DNA of 64,000 nucleotides from Armatimonas sp043757465. Lineage in GTDB: Bacteria; Armatimonadota; Armatimonadia; Armatimonadales; Armatimonadaceae. How positions within the stretch are numbered: position 1 is the first letter of the stretch; each line of letters starts with the position of its first letter. The position numbers were made by a program, and so were the translations under genes. Shown here piece after piece: positions 1-7,857 of this stretch. The notes under the pieces were generated by a model. It ran no database searches. It worked only from the letters and a program-made list of their open reading frames with translations, and was not told the DNA's origin. Location of the stretch: positions 1-64,000 of the forward strand of contig NZ_JAYVPL010000025.1 of NCBI RefSeq assembly GCF_043757465.1. Direction: 5' to 3'.

Positions 1-78
1 CCTTCACAGGGTTATGGAGTACAATCCGTATGAAAATGCTTCACTACACATTTTGCAAGGCGGGAATTTTGCCCCCGC

Positions 79-261
79 TCAACCCATGACTGGAGTTAAG
101 TTATCGAGAGCCGTGAAACCGCCATGTTTTTCGGCGATGATATGGTCTATCTCATGAGAGATATTGGTATCGTCCTCGTGAATAAGACAGTACTCGCAAC
201 ACCCTTGCGCTCGCTGCCACACTTGCCGACGGTATGCTTGAGAAATGTACGTCCGGCTCAC
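79..261 (-). pseudogene. HNH endonuclease, N-terminal fragment
   Basis: This 60-residue product matches the beginning of HNH nucleases found with a small partner protein in many bacteria. It shows the CEYCLIHE segment, with the first zinc-type cysteines, and the EIDHIIAEKHGG core, where D-H is the catalytic HNH histidine region. The frame then ends after DNLTPVMG, whereas intact relatives run well past 100 residues, with the second CxxC and the final histidine. The gene begins 4 bp after the stop of the upstream small gene, so the two form an operon. I read it as a frameshifted or truncated remnant. Sequence left of the window could hold more of it, but the stop at 79-81 is real in this frame. 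Confidence 0.6.
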
Positions 262-265
262 GACT

Positions 266-547
266 TCACGCCGCTTTTGCGGGAATAGGAGAGGCCCCGG
301 TCTGGATCATTCGTGCACGAATTTTTGCCATTCGTACCAGATGCTCTAGCTGGACAAAGTAGCTCAACTCACTCTCTTCCTCAGGAGTAAGACTACCTTC
401 TCGCTTGCGATCTACAAGCTCATAGGCACGGTGCTGCGTCGCTTCTGAGGGCCGGAACGAAACAACGGTTTCTGGCCCCCCTCCCTGCGCGATGAGCTGA
501 ATAAACTCATCATACACCATTCCCTTGGCTCGCCCTTTGTCGTCCAT
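266..547 (-). CDS. small HNH-associated hypothetical protein
   Basis: A 93-residue protein of unproven function. Its FRPSEATQHRAYELVDRKREG and LTPEEESELSYFVQLEHLVR segments are typical of short proteins encoded just upstream of HNH endonuclease genes in cyanobacteria, Chloroflexi and similar phyla. It is charged and probably helical, with no signal peptide or membrane segment. I chose the ATG at 547 because TACAAT lies 6 nt upstream, the same arrangement as at many other genes here; a longer form starting at 583 is possible. It is followed after 4 bp by the HNH fragment. A role as antitoxin or regulator of the nuclease is only a guess from pairing. Confidence 0.6.
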   Translation of the reverse strand: MDDKGRAKGMVYDEFIQLIAQGGGPETVVSFRPSEATQHRAYELVDRKREGSLTPEEESELSYFVQLEHLVRMAKIRARMIQTGASPIPAKAA

Positions 548-619
548 GATCGTATTGTATCGCTCAACACACAGGAACCCCATTTATTGCCCCCGTCCCA
601 CGTCAGGTAAGATACGCGC

Positions 620-1705
620 ATGAATCTTTATGAGAAACCACGCGGGGTCGAGACGCGCTGGGCGAGCTTTGAGAATTTGACGGCGGGACGAGGCGAGGGT
701 GGCCAGGAGAATCGTGGTGCGAAAGGCCATGCGTTCGACTCGCTGGAGCCGGGCGAGACGAAAACACTGCTGGATATTTCAGGCAGCGGAACACTCACCC
801 GCATCTGGATGACCGTCAGCGACCGGAGCCCGGAGATGCTACGGGCGCTGCGCTTGGAGATGTTCTGGGACGGTGCCAGCACTCCTGCCGTCTCCGTGCC
901 GCTGGGGGATTTCTTCGGCATTGCACTGGGCCGCAAGACACCGTTTGAGTGCGCTCTCTTCTCCGACCCTGAGGGTCGTAGCTTTAATGCTTTTGTACCG
1001 ATGCCCTTCCGCACGGCGGCGCGGGTGACACTCACCAACACGTCGGAGGCGCGCCTGCCGCACCTGTTCTACGATATTGACCTCCTGCTCGGGGTAACCC
1101 ACACGCCGGAGACGCTCTACTTCCACGCACAGTTTCGCCGGGAGTCGCCCAATGTACTCGGAGAAGACTTTCTCATCCTTGCCCAGATCTCGGGCAGCGG
1201 GCGCTTTCTGGGCTGCAACCTCGGGGTCATCGCCGACGAGCGCTACGAGGGCGCTTGGTGGGGCGAGGGCGAGATGAAAGTCTGGATGGGTGACGATACC
1301 CACCCGACACTTTGTGGCACCGGCACGGAGGACTACATTGGCACGGGCTGGGGACAGGGAGCCTACGCCCAGCGTACCCAGGGCTGCCCCATCGCCGATA
1401 GCGCCCAGCGCCAGTGGGCGTTTTACCGCTACCATCTGGACGATCCGATCTACTTTGACGGAAGCTGCCGCGTGGCCATCCAGACCATCGGAGGCACGGC
1501 AAAAGAAAAAGTGATCGCCCTGCAAGAAAAAAACGTCGCCCTCACCCCTGTCAGCATTGACACGGGCCAGCCCGGCGGCTTCCTCCCGCTCATGGATCTG
1601 CCCCAGCCCCTAGAGCTCGCTACCCAGCCCGACGGCTGGTGCAACTTCTGGCGTCAAGATGACTGGTCTGCAACGGCCTACTTCTACCTTGATACCCCAG
1701 AATAG
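620..1705 (+). CDS. DUF2961 / glycoside hydrolase family 172 protein
   Basis: A 361-residue DUF2961 protein, the family now classed as GH172, whose known members act on fructofuranosides (difructose dianhydride I synthase/hydrolase) and arabinofuranosides. The diagnostic GTGTEDYIGTGWGQGAY block lies around residue 235 and carries the conserved acidic residue; VPLGDFFG and the preceding jelly-roll strands are also family-like. No signal peptide is visible, so it is probably cytoplasmic. TAAGAT lies 6 nt before the ATG, consistent with a leaderless transcript. It stands alone on the plus strand between the HNH pair and the tRNA operon, so its substrate cannot be inferred from neighbours. Family call strong, substrate unknown. 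Confidence 0.85.
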   Translation: MNLYEKPRGVETRWASFENLTAGRGEGGQENRGAKGHAFDSLEPGETKTLLDISGSGTLTRIWMTVSDRSPEMLRALRLEMFWDGASTPAVSVPLGDFFGIALGRKTPFECALFSDPEGRSFNAFVPMPFRTAARVTLTNTSEARLPHLFYDIDLLLGVTHTPETLYFHAQFRRESPNVLGEDFLILAQISGSGRFLGCNLGVIADERYEGAWWGEGEMKVWMGDDTHPTLCGTGTEDYIGTGWGQGAYAQRTQGCPIADSAQRQWAFYRYHLDDPIYFDGSCRVAIQTIGGTAKEKVIALQEKNVALTPVSIDTGQPGGFLPLMDLPQPLELATQPDGWCNFWRQDDWSATAYFYLDTPE

Positions 1706-1710
1706 GAGCG

Positions 1711-1744
1711 CAAAAAACAAAAGCCTCCGCAGGATACGGAGGCT
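1711..1744 (-). terminator. rho-independent terminator of the tRNA operon
   Basis: Read on the minus strand, an 8-bp stem AGCCTCCG/CGGAGGCT with a 7-nt loop is followed by TTTGTTTTTT. It lies directly after the tRNA-Glu gene, so it ends the minus-strand tRNA transcript. It also sits 6 bp beyond the GH172 stop codon. Confidence 0.8.
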
Positions 1745-1746
1745 CA

Positions 1747-1820
1747 TAGCCCGTGCGGGATTCGAACCCGCGATCTCCTGACTGAGAATCAGGCATCCTG
1801 GACCCCTAGACGAACGGGCC
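1747..1820 (-). tRNA. tRNA-Glu (UUC)
   Basis: A full cloverleaf reads on the minus strand: acceptor stem GGCCCGT/ACGGGCT (first pair G:U), anticodon stem CCTGA/TCAGG around the loop with TTC, and the GGTTCGAATCC T-arm. Discriminator A; no encoded CCA. It is the last of three tRNAs in the operon. Confidence 0.95.
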
Positions 1821-1843
1821 ACAAGTGTTTTGGAGAAAACACA

Positions 1844-1917
1844 CGGAGATGACGGGGCTCGAACCCGCGACCTCTGCCTTGACAGGGCAGCGCTCTAACC
1901 AACTGAGCTACACCTCC
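1844..1917 (-). tRNA. tRNA-Asp (GUC)
   Basis: On the minus strand the acceptor stem is GGAGGTG/CATCTCC, the anticodon arm CTGCC-loop-GGCAG holds GTC, and the T-arm contains GGTTCGAGCC. Discriminator G, as expected for tRNA-Asp. It is the middle gene of the cluster, 23 bp from the Glu gene and 31 bp from the Val gene. Confidence 0.95.
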
Positions 1918-1948
1918 ACAAACCAGCAAACCCCCATCCACAACACAA

Positions 1949-2020
1949 TGGGCGAGGAGGGATTTGAACCCCCGACCACCTGTTTGTAAGACAGGCGCTC
2001 TACCGCTGAGCTACTCGCCC
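1949..2020 (-). tRNA. tRNA-Val (UAC)
   Basis: On the minus strand the acceptor stem GGGCGAG/CTCGCCC is perfect, the anticodon arm CCTGT/ACAGG holds TAC, and the T-arm contains GGTTCAAATCC. Discriminator A. It is the promoter-proximal gene of the Val-Asp-Glu operon. Confidence 0.95.
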
Positions 2021-2087
2021 TGAAGCAGACGCGGAGGGTATTTTAACATGGGAGTCTTCTCTTGTCAAGTAGTGTGCTTTGGATTTC

Positions 2088-2116
2088 TTGACAGCGACCC
2101 CGCGAGACAGTACACT
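2088..2116 (+). promoter_or_regulatory. sigma-70-like promoter of the TIM-barrel gene
   Basis: A perfect TTGACA at 2088-2093, a 17-nt spacer and TACACT at 2111-2116. The expected start of transcription coincides with the ATG at 2124, so the mRNA should be leaderless. Confidence 0.6.
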
Positions 2117-2123
2117 CCCCAGT

Positions 2124-2963
2124 ATGCGTCTCTCCGTAATCACCGATGAGATCGCGCAGGATCTGTCCCATGCTCTGGCTGTGATGTCAGAATATGGCCT
2201 CAAAGAGGCGGAGCTGCGCAATGTCTATGGTAAGTATATTGTTGATGCCGATGAGGATCTGCTGCGCCGTGTCGAGCAGGATCTCGCGGCCGGTGGGTTT
2301 ACTGTCCCGTGCATTGATACTCCTCTCTACAAGTGTGATCTGACTGGGCTGGCCGCCGCAACCGGGGCGACCCACAATGCCCAGGAACGCACGCTCGAAG
2401 ACCAGATCCCACTTCTGGAGCGGAGTATTGCTCTGTGTAAGCGCTTCAATGCTCCTTATATTCGTATCTTTGCCTTCTGGCGACGTGGCCCGCTCACCGA
2501 CGAGATCGAGGATCGGATCGCGCAGGAGCTAGTGCGCCCGTGCCAGATCGCGGAGGCGGCAGGGGTGACTCTGCTCCTGGAGAACGAGCATGCCTGCTAT
2601 CTGGGAAGCGGCGTGGAGACCGCACGGATGATTGCGCGGGTGAACTCTCCGGCCTTGAAGATGCTCTGGGATCCGGGCAACGCGCTCCATGCGGGTGAGC
2701 TACCTTTCCCCACGGGCTGGGAAGCCGCCCGCCCTTATACCGAGCACATTCATATAAAAGATGCGCGAAGGCTTAGCGAAGATAAGCTAGCTTGGACGGT
2801 GGTAGGCGAGGGAGATATTGACTATAAAGGTCAGATCGCGGCACTCAGAGCCAGCAACTACTCCGGTGCCATCGCGCTGGAGACACACTATAAAGCCCCC
2901 GACGGCGACTCAGAAACCTCGTCGCGTGCCTGTTTGGAAGGGATGATTCAGCTATGTCGTTGA
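2124..2963 (+). CDS. sugar phosphate isomerase/epimerase (AP endonuclease family 2 TIM barrel)
   Basis: A 279-residue xylose-isomerase-like TIM-barrel protein. Recognisable landmarks are the N-terminal MRLSVITDEI strand, a LLLENEHACY metal-site strand, LKMLWDPGNALHAGE, the HIHIKDA segment and the late EGDIDY/ALETHY strands, all typical of this superfamily of sugar isomerases and epimerases, which bind a divalent metal through Glu, Asp and His. I start it at 2124 rather than 2079 because a TTGACA-N17-TACACT promoter ends 7 nt before this ATG and homologues begin here. Its last 10 bp overlap the start of the next gene, suggesting translational coupling. Substrate not predictable. Confidence 0.85.
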   Translation: MRLSVITDEIAQDLSHALAVMSEYGLKEAELRNVYGKYIVDADEDLLRRVEQDLAAGGFTVPCIDTPLYKCDLTGLAAATGATHNAQERTLEDQIPLLERSIALCKRFNAPYIRIFAFWRRGPLTDEIEDRIAQELVRPCQIAEAAGVTLLLENEHACYLGSGVETARMIARVNSPALKMLWDPGNALHAGELPFPTGWEAARPYTEHIHIKDARRLSEDKLAWTVVGEGDIDYKGQIAALRASNYSGAIALETHYKAPDGDSETSSRACLEGMIQLCR

Positions 2964-4528
2964 TGGGAATGAAGCAGCATATCCAAAAGTTTTCCTTGCC
3001 TATTGTGGCGTTTATTGGTGTCAGTATGCTTGGCACGTCGGTTTACAGTGGGCTGGGGCGCAACTCCGGCAATGCACGTACGCGTAGCGAGGCGAAGGCC
3101 GAAGCCACTGTTGCGCAGGTGGGCAGTCAGGCTGTCACCCAGCGCATGCTGGACCGGATCATGGAGCCACAGCTCCAGCAGTTCAAGATGTTCGGAATGC
3201 CTCCTCCCCCTGCGGAGGCACTGGATGGCTACCGGCTCCGGGCACTCGACGACATCAAGTCCCAGGAAGCACTGGTTGTCGCCGCCCAAAAAGCGGGCAT
3301 CACCATTAGCGATGCGGAAATGAAAACAGGCACCGATGAGGTCTGGGAGACACAGGTGCGCAGCAAGATCGCCCAGCAGCTCACGCTGAGCGAGAAGGCG
3401 ACGGATAAAGAGATCAACGACACCCTTGCAAAGCAAGGAGCCAATATTAGTGTCGCAAGCCTTAAAGAGCAGCTTATTCTTCCTGATTCCCTCAGGATCA
3501 AGCTCTTCAACGACAAGCTCACCAAGCAACAGGCAGAAAAGCTTGTCGCACTTGAGACCTATAAAGTGCGGCATATTCTCATCAACTGGGATAGCAAAAA
3601 GACCACGGAAGCTGCCGCCAAAGCCAAGGCTGAGAAGCTCCTCGCCGATGTCAAGGCGAATCCTACCAAGTTTGCCGAGCTTGCCAAGGCCAATAGCGAC
3701 GATCCGGGCTCCAAGGACAAAGGCGGCCTCTACGAGTGGAAAAAAGAAGAGCTGACGGGCCTGGTTCCTGAGTTCAAGGCGGCCATTGCGACTCTCAAGC
3801 CCGGTGAGACGACGCCCGCGCTGGTACGTCACGCCGACCCGAAAAGCTATAGTGGTTTTCACATTATCCATCTGGATGCGATCAGCAAGGCCACCCCGGA
3901 GAAGCGAGAGGAGCTGGCACGTGGCGAGATCACCAAGCTCGTGGATGCGGCGGCTCCGGGGATCAAGGTCGAGGTGCTAGATCCGGGCATGCGCTCAATG
4001 CAGCTCTTCCAGGATGCCTCTAAATATCCCGCGAAGCCGGATGAGAAACTGCTCAACCAGGCAATAGCGGAGCTAGATAAAATCAAAAAAGAGGACGACC
4101 GTGCAGGAATTGTTCCCTTGCGCAAGGCCGCGATTCTGGAGAAGCTCAAGCAGCCAGAGAAGGCTATCGTGGCTCTCGAAGACGCGATTCAGTCCAATGG
4201 GGACAAGGTTGAGACACGTATTCGCATCACCACGCTTCTGATTGCCAAGGGCGATAAGGCGGGTGCCATCAAGCAGCTCGCCGAGGCGGAGAAGCTCGCC
4301 TTGCCTGAGCCCGGTATCTGGGGACAGCTAGGGCAGCTCTACAAGCAGGCGGGCGATACGGTGGGCGAGCGGCGGACACTGGAGAAGAACCAGGCCTACA
4401 CCCTTCGTCAGCAACAGCTCCAGGCTCAGGAGCAGGCGCTCGCGGCCAAAAATGCGCCGCCGAGTCAAAATGCGCCGCCGAGTCAAAATGCGCCGGGCAA
4501 GAGCACAAACGCACCGGGCAAGAGATAA
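2954..4528 (+). CDS. SurA-like peptidyl-prolyl isomerase with C-terminal TPRs
   Basis: A 524-residue exported foldase. An N-terminal hydrophobic segment (about residues 12-30) should anchor or export it. A SurA/PrsA-type N-terminal domain follows, then a parvulin (PpiC) domain around residues 195-320, recognisable from KVRHILINWDS, FAELAKANSDDPGSKDKGG and FHIIHLD. The region from about 370 looks like tetratricopeptide repeats. The C-terminus is low complexity, built on an 18-bp tandem DNA repeat encoding NAPPSQ units (about 4448-4500). Such proteins assist folding of secreted or outer-membrane proteins. The gene overlaps the preceding one, and rsmI begins immediately after its TAA, so the three may be co-transcribed. 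Confidence 0.85.
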   Translation: MSLMGMKQHIQKFSLPIVAFIGVSMLGTSVYSGLGRNSGNARTRSEAKAEATVAQVGSQAVTQRMLDRIMEPQLQQFKMFGMPPPPAEALDGYRLRALDDIKSQEALVVAAQKAGITISDAEMKTGTDEVWETQVRSKIAQQLTLSEKATDKEINDTLAKQGANISVASLKEQLILPDSLRIKLFNDKLTKQQAEKLVALETYKVRHILINWDSKKTTEAAAKAKAEKLLADVKANPTKFAELAKANSDDPGSKDKGGLYEWKKEELTGLVPEFKAAIATLKPGETTPALVRHADPKSYSGFHIIHLDAISKATPEKREELARGEITKLVDAAAPGIKVEVLDPGMRSMQLFQDASKYPAKPDEKLLNQAIAELDKIKKEDDRAGIVPLRKAAILEKLKQPEKAIVALEDAIQSNGDKVETRIRITTLLIAKGDKAGAIKQLAEAEKLALPEPGIWGQLGQLYKQAGDTVGERRTLEKNQAYTLRQQQLQAQEQALAAKNAPPSQNAPPSQNAPGKSTNAPGKR

Positions 4529-5374
4529 ATGCCGCCTCGCGCCGGGGTGCTCTACCTAATCGCCACACCCATTGGCAACCTGGAGGACATCACGGCGCGG
4601 GCGCTGCGCCTCTTGCGGGAAGTGGATGTGATTGCTGCCGAGGACACGCGGGTAACCCGTAAGCTCCTGGCGCACTTTGACATCCACACACCGCTGATCT
4701 CCTTCCATGCACACTCATCGGCGGGGCGGCAGGATGCCCTCCTAGGCCGACTTCTGGCAGGCGCGGCGGTGGCGCTGGTCTCGGATGCAGGAACACCGTG
4801 CGTCTCGGACCCTGGCGCGGATTTAGTGGCGGACGTGGTGTCTGCCGGGGTGCGTGTCGAGCCGATTCCGGGGGCGAGCGCTCTGCTCTGTGCCCTGATT
4901 GCCTCCGGGTTGCCCACCGGCCGTTTTGTCTTTGAGGGGTTTCTGCCCCGCACCAAGCCGGACTTTCGGGAGCGTGTCAAACAGCTTGCCCGCGAGGAGC
5001 GCACGACCATTCTTTTCGAAGCGCCGCCGCGTCTGATTGAGACCCTGAAGGCGCTGGCGGCAGCGTGCGGCGAGGATCGTCCGGCGAGCGTGGGCCGTGA
5101 GCTGACCAAGAAATTCGAGGAGCACGTGCGCGGCTCGCTCGCCGAGATTATCGCGCACTTTCAAGAGACTGCGCCCCGGGGTGAGTGCGTGATTGTGATC
5201 GGTAGTGCCCCGCCACAGCCCGACGTGGCTCCTAACCCCGATGCCTTGTTGCTCCAGGCGCTTGCCGAAGGAAGTTCGCCGAAAGATGCCGCCCGAAGTG
5301 TCGCCACTACCACAGGGCTTGCCAAGAACGCCCTCTACCAGCGGGTTCTGGAATTACGGGAGCCAACCCCCTAA
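4529..5374 (+). CDS. rsmI: 16S rRNA (cytidine(1402)-2'-O)-methyltransferase RsmI
   Basis: A 281-residue protein with the whole RsmI pattern: LYLIATPIGNLEDITARAL at the start, AEDTRVTRKLL, SFHAHS, the VSDAGTPCVSDPG block, EPIPGASA and LPTGRFVFEGFLP, then GRELTKKFEEHVRG. It belongs to the tetrapyrrole methylase fold and methylates the 2'-OH of C1402 in 16S rRNA using SAM. The start ATG follows the previous stop with no gap. The last codons and TAA stop fall inside a GC-rich palindromic repeat (5366-5400), so the C-terminal Thr-Pro and the stop come from repeat sequence. Confidence 0.95.
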   Translation: MPPRAGVLYLIATPIGNLEDITARALRLLREVDVIAAEDTRVTRKLLAHFDIHTPLISFHAHSSAGRQDALLGRLLAGAAVALVSDAGTPCVSDPGADLVADVVSAGVRVEPIPGASALLCALIASGLPTGRFVFEGFLPRTKPDFRERVKQLAREERTTILFEAPPRLIETLKALAAACGEDRPASVGRELTKKFEEHVRGSLAEIIAHFQETAPRGECVIVIGSAPPQPDVAPNPDALLLQALAEGSSPKDAARSVATTTGLAKNALYQRVLELREPTP

Positions 5375-5400
5375 CCCCCGCCGAGCGGGGGAATAGTAGG
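5366..5400 (+). repeat. GC-rich dispersed palindrome, copy A
   Basis: CCCCCTAA followed by the hairpin CCCCCGC-CGA-GCGGGGG. It belongs to the family repeated at 5647, 6444, 6482, 30429, 40910, 43692, 43741 and 53184. Its TAA is the rsmI stop codon, and it nearly touches the end of the convergent PHP gene. Confidence 0.85.
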
Positions 5401-5402
5401 GA

Positions 5403-6611
5403 CTATTTCACGTAGATCGGGTTGGTGAAGGCCCAGGGGCGCGCTCCGAGAAAGAGCGGCCCGCGCTGTATCCCGACCCGATAGGCTTCAATCCGATAGG
5501 CGCCGGGTCTATCAGTGCGGTAGCTCAGGCTCCCTTTGCCCGCCGCCACAATACCCCCTCCGGCCCGGTAGAGCCGCAAGAGCGCCGTCTCCGGCCCCGT
5601 CGCCGTAAGCATTGCACCAACGGGCGCACCATCGCCCATGAGAATGGCCCCCTGGCCCCCGCCGGGCGGGGGAGTTGCATGAAAATCTAGCGCGATCTCC
5701 CCAAGGCAGTCGTAGGCAAAGAAGCAGTGCCCGGCGCGAATGGCTGTGTGAATGGCTTTGGGGGTGCGTGTCTCGGCAAGAACATGCGTGGTGACAGCGC
5801 GGAATGAGTTTTCATAGCTCGGAATCGGGTGCTTTTTCTTGCCGATCTTCAGGAGCGCATGAGCATCGAGTGCGCCCAGACCAATTTGTTTCTTGCCCTG
5901 CGCGAGCAAGCGATCCCAGCTCGCCAGCGACGCGTCCGGGCGGGTGCAGAGGGCTTGGAGCACAGTGAGCTCACCTTTGAGCCTCCAGAGTAGCAGGAGC
6001 CAGGTGAGCGAGAGCGGGTTGATGTGCTCACGCGCCACGGTCGAGAGATTGAGCGCCTCCAGCCCCGCGCAGCCCGTCGCGTCCCAGGCATCCCAGGGGT
6101 GCTTCATGTCATCGGGCAGCGAGACCAGCGGCAGGCCCCCCACGGCCAGAATTGCGTCTATAGCCACTTGCGGCGGCTGGTTGGGAGCAAACTGGAAATC
6201 CCCCGGCAGGTCCAGTGCCAGCAGAAACGCCCCGCCTTTGACCGTGATCTCATCGCCAACAATCAGAAACGGGGTCTGCCCGGCGTAGCGCTCCTCTAAA
6301 CCATCGGCCTTGGGGCGCATCGTGTTGTGATCCGTAAGGAGCACGAAGTCTACGCCCGCCGCTTTGGCCGCGCCCATCACCTCTTCAATCGTGCCCGCGC
6401 CATCGGAGTAGGTGCAGGTGTGGACATGGAGCGCGCCGCGAAGCCAGCCCCCCCCGCCCCCGCCCAGCGGGGGGGCCTCCAGAATTCCCCCGCCCGGCGG
6501 GGCCCCGGGGGGTGGCTGCCACAAGAAACGCCCGGCGAGCGCGTCCCAGAAGCCACGTGCACCCAGCACGGTGGCGGCGATTCGGAGCCTGGTGCGAAGA
6601 GACGAAGCCAT
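5403..6611 (-). CDS. PHP-domain metal-dependent phosphoesterase
   Basis: A 402-residue protein with a PHP (polymerase and histidinol phosphatase) domain: ALHVHTCTYSDG (His62, His64), DFVLLTDHNT and IVGDEIT supply the usual metal ligands. Such proteins hydrolyse phosphoesters using a multi-metal centre. I use the ATG at 6611; a TTG at 6623 is also in frame. Residues 33-55 (Pro/Gly-rich) and about 311-322 (TPPPGGGQGA) are encoded by three in-frame copies of the GC-rich palindrome, so they are inserted low-complexity linkers rather than conserved sequence. A TATGAT lies 3 nt before the start, inside the flank of another repeat. Confidence 0.8.
   Translation of the reverse strand: MASSLRTRLRIAATVLGARGFWDALAGRFLWQPPPGAPPGGGILEAPPLGGGGGGWLRGALHVHTCTYSDGAGTIEEVMGAAKAAGVDFVLLTDHNTMRPKADGLEERYAGQTPFLIVGDEITVKGGAFLLALDLPGDFQFAPNQPPQVAIDAILAVGGLPLVSLPDDMKHPWDAWDATGCAGLEALNLSTVAREHINPLSLTWLLLLWRLKGELTVLQALCTRPDASLASWDRLLAQGKKQIGLGALDAHALLKIGKKKHPIPSYENSFRAVTTHVLAETRTPKAIHTAIRAGHCFFAYDCLGEIALDFHATPPPGGGQGAILMGDGAPVGAMLTATGPETALLRLYRAGGGIVAAGKGSLSYRTDRPGAYRIEAYRVGIQRGPLFLGARPWAFTNPIYVK
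5647..5677 (-). repeat. GC-rich dispersed palindrome inside the PHP gene (copy F)
   Basis: GGCCCCCTGG then the hairpin CCCCCGC-CGG-GCGGGGG on the plus strand. It is read in frame in the PHP gene as TPPPGGGQG without breaking translation. Confidence 0.8.
6444..6520 (-). repeat. two adjacent GC-rich palindromes inside the PHP gene (copies G1, G2)
   Basis: Two neighbouring copies, at 6444-6478 and 6482-6520, each a CCCCCGC-type hairpin with GC-rich flanks. Together they encode residues 33-55 of the PHP protein (PPPGAPPGGGILEAPPLGGG), just before the catalytic domain. Confidence 0.8.
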
Positions 6612-6623
6612 ACAATCATACAA

Positions 6624-6687
6624 AACCCCCTCTCGCGCCCGCGAAGCGGGGAAAACGGCGAGAGGGGGTGGCGCGAAGCGCCGGGGG
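6624..6687. repeat. variant GC-rich inverted repeat between PHP and oxidoreductase genes
   Basis: Perfect 12-bp outer arms ACCCCCTCTCGC and GCGAGAGGGGGT enclose a smaller CCCGC/GCGGG hairpin; a second hairpin GGCGC-GAA-GCGCC follows. It fills the 83-bp gap between the oxidoreductase stop and the PHP start and looks like a relative of the CCCCCTAA family with a different outer arm. Confidence 0.7.
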
Positions 6688-6693
6688 AGTGCC

Positions 6694-7770
6694 CTAGAAC
6701 GTCACCGTCTGGCCGGACTTGCTGGAGGCGTAGATGGCTTCCAGAACCTCGGAGACGACGCAGGCTTGCTCGGGAGTGACAATCAGCTTGCCATTGCCGC
6801 GCACGGCTTCGATCCAGACGCGGGCCTCGACATCCTCGGCCTTATTGGACGCGCCATCATAAAACGCGACGCCGCCCGCTTCGGTCTGGACTTTGGTGTC
6901 GTAGAGGCGCGAGTGGTGCTCGCCGTTGATCCACAGACCGCCGTTCATGTCCGCGCCCGCCTCGGTGCCAAAGAGCGTGCACTTGGCCTCGCCCGCCTCG
7001 CGGACATTGAGTGCCCAGCTCGACTCCAAATAGATGGTGGAGCCGTTCTTCATCTTGATAAAACCAAAGGCGCTATCCTCGACGGTGTACTCTTTAGGGT
7101 CCCACGGGCCCCAGGCATTGGCGGAGTTCGGTCGGTCAGCCAGCTTGCGGAAGACCGATCCAGTGACAGACGCCACTTCGTAGTTGCCCATCAGCCAGAG
7201 CGTCAGGTCCAGTGCGTGGGTGCCGATATCAATCAGCGGCCCGCCACCCTGCTTCTCTTCGTCTAAAAACACGCCCCAGGTGGGGACGGCGCGGCGACGA
7301 ACCGCGTGGGCCTTGGCCATGTAGATCTCGCCCAGCTCGCCCGCGTCAATGCGCTGCTTGAGAGCCTGGCTATCGGCGCGGTAGCGGGACTGGTAGCCGA
7401 TGGTGAGCAGCTTGCCGCTCTTCTTAGCCGCCGCGACCATGGCGCGCGCACCGTCGGCAGTCTTGGCCATAGGCTTCTCGCACATCACGTTCAGGCCGGA
7501 CTCCAGCGCCGCAATCGCGATCTCATGGTGCGAGCTATTGGGGGTGCAGATGTGCACGGCATCCAGTCCGCCCACACTGAGCAGCTCTTTGTAGTCCGTG
7601 TAGACTTTAGCGCCCGCTGCGCCGTACTCCTTGGCGGCTTTCTCCGCCTTTCCCCCAACAATGTCGCAGAACGCGACCATCTCGACACCTGGCACGGTCT
7701 TGAGGCTGGGCATGTGCTTGCCATTGGCGATTCCGCCGCAGCCGATAATTCCAACTCTGGTAGTGGACAT
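6694..7770 (-). CDS. Gfo/Idh/MocA family oxidoreductase
   Basis: A 358-residue NAD(P)-dependent sugar or polyol dehydrogenase of the glucose-fructose oxidoreductase family. It has the Rossmann motif VGIIGCGGIANGKHMP, the CTPNSSHHEIAIAALESG strand, the catalytic MCEKPMAKT with the lysine of the E-K-P motif, and GPLIDIGTHALDLTLWLMG with the active-site Asp and His. The start is supported by a GGGGAGA Shine-Dalgarno sequence. It is one of four such genes in the window and lies downstream of a sugar permease and the GH95 gene on the same strand, which suggests oxidation of an imported sugar. The substrate cannot be told from sequence. Confidence 0.9.
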   Translation of the reverse strand: MSTTRVGIIGCGGIANGKHMPSLKTVPGVEMVAFCDIVGGKAEKAAKEYGAAGAKVYTDYKELLSVGGLDAVHICTPNSSHHEIAIAALESGLNVMCEKPMAKTADGARAMVAAAKKSGKLLTIGYQSRYRADSQALKQRIDAGELGEIYMAKAHAVRRRAVPTWGVFLDEEKQGGGPLIDIGTHALDLTLWLMGNYEVASVTGSVFRKLADRPNSANAWGPWDPKEYTVEDSAFGFIKMKNGSTIYLESSWALNVREAGEAKCTLFGTEAGADMNGGLWINGEHHSRLYDTKVQTEAGGVAFYDGASNKAEDVEARVWIEAVRGNGKLIVTPEQACVVSEVLEAIYASSKSGQTVTF

Positions 7771-7857
7771 AGATTCTCCCCGACGTATTTCGTGTTTCTA
7801 CGCGACGGCAACGCCGCGAAAGTTCCCGACTATGTTACCCACAATCGCCCTTGATTG

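Noticed and set aside
1747..2020. tRNA cluster as an integration site
   Set aside because: No integrase and no direct repeat of a tRNA 3' end was found nearby.
2948..3871. 307-codon minus-strand open frame opposite the SurA-like gene
   Set aside because: Antisense shadow of a gene with clear parvulin motifs; its product has no recognisable domain.
4448..4525. Tandem repeat as a phase-variable tract
   Set aside because: It is an 18-bp in-frame repeat coding a NAPPSQ tail; unit loss or gain would not change the frame.
6412..7266. 284-codon plus-strand open frame
   Set aside because: It covers the repeat-rich start of the PHP gene and part of the oxidoreductase in antisense; no domain.
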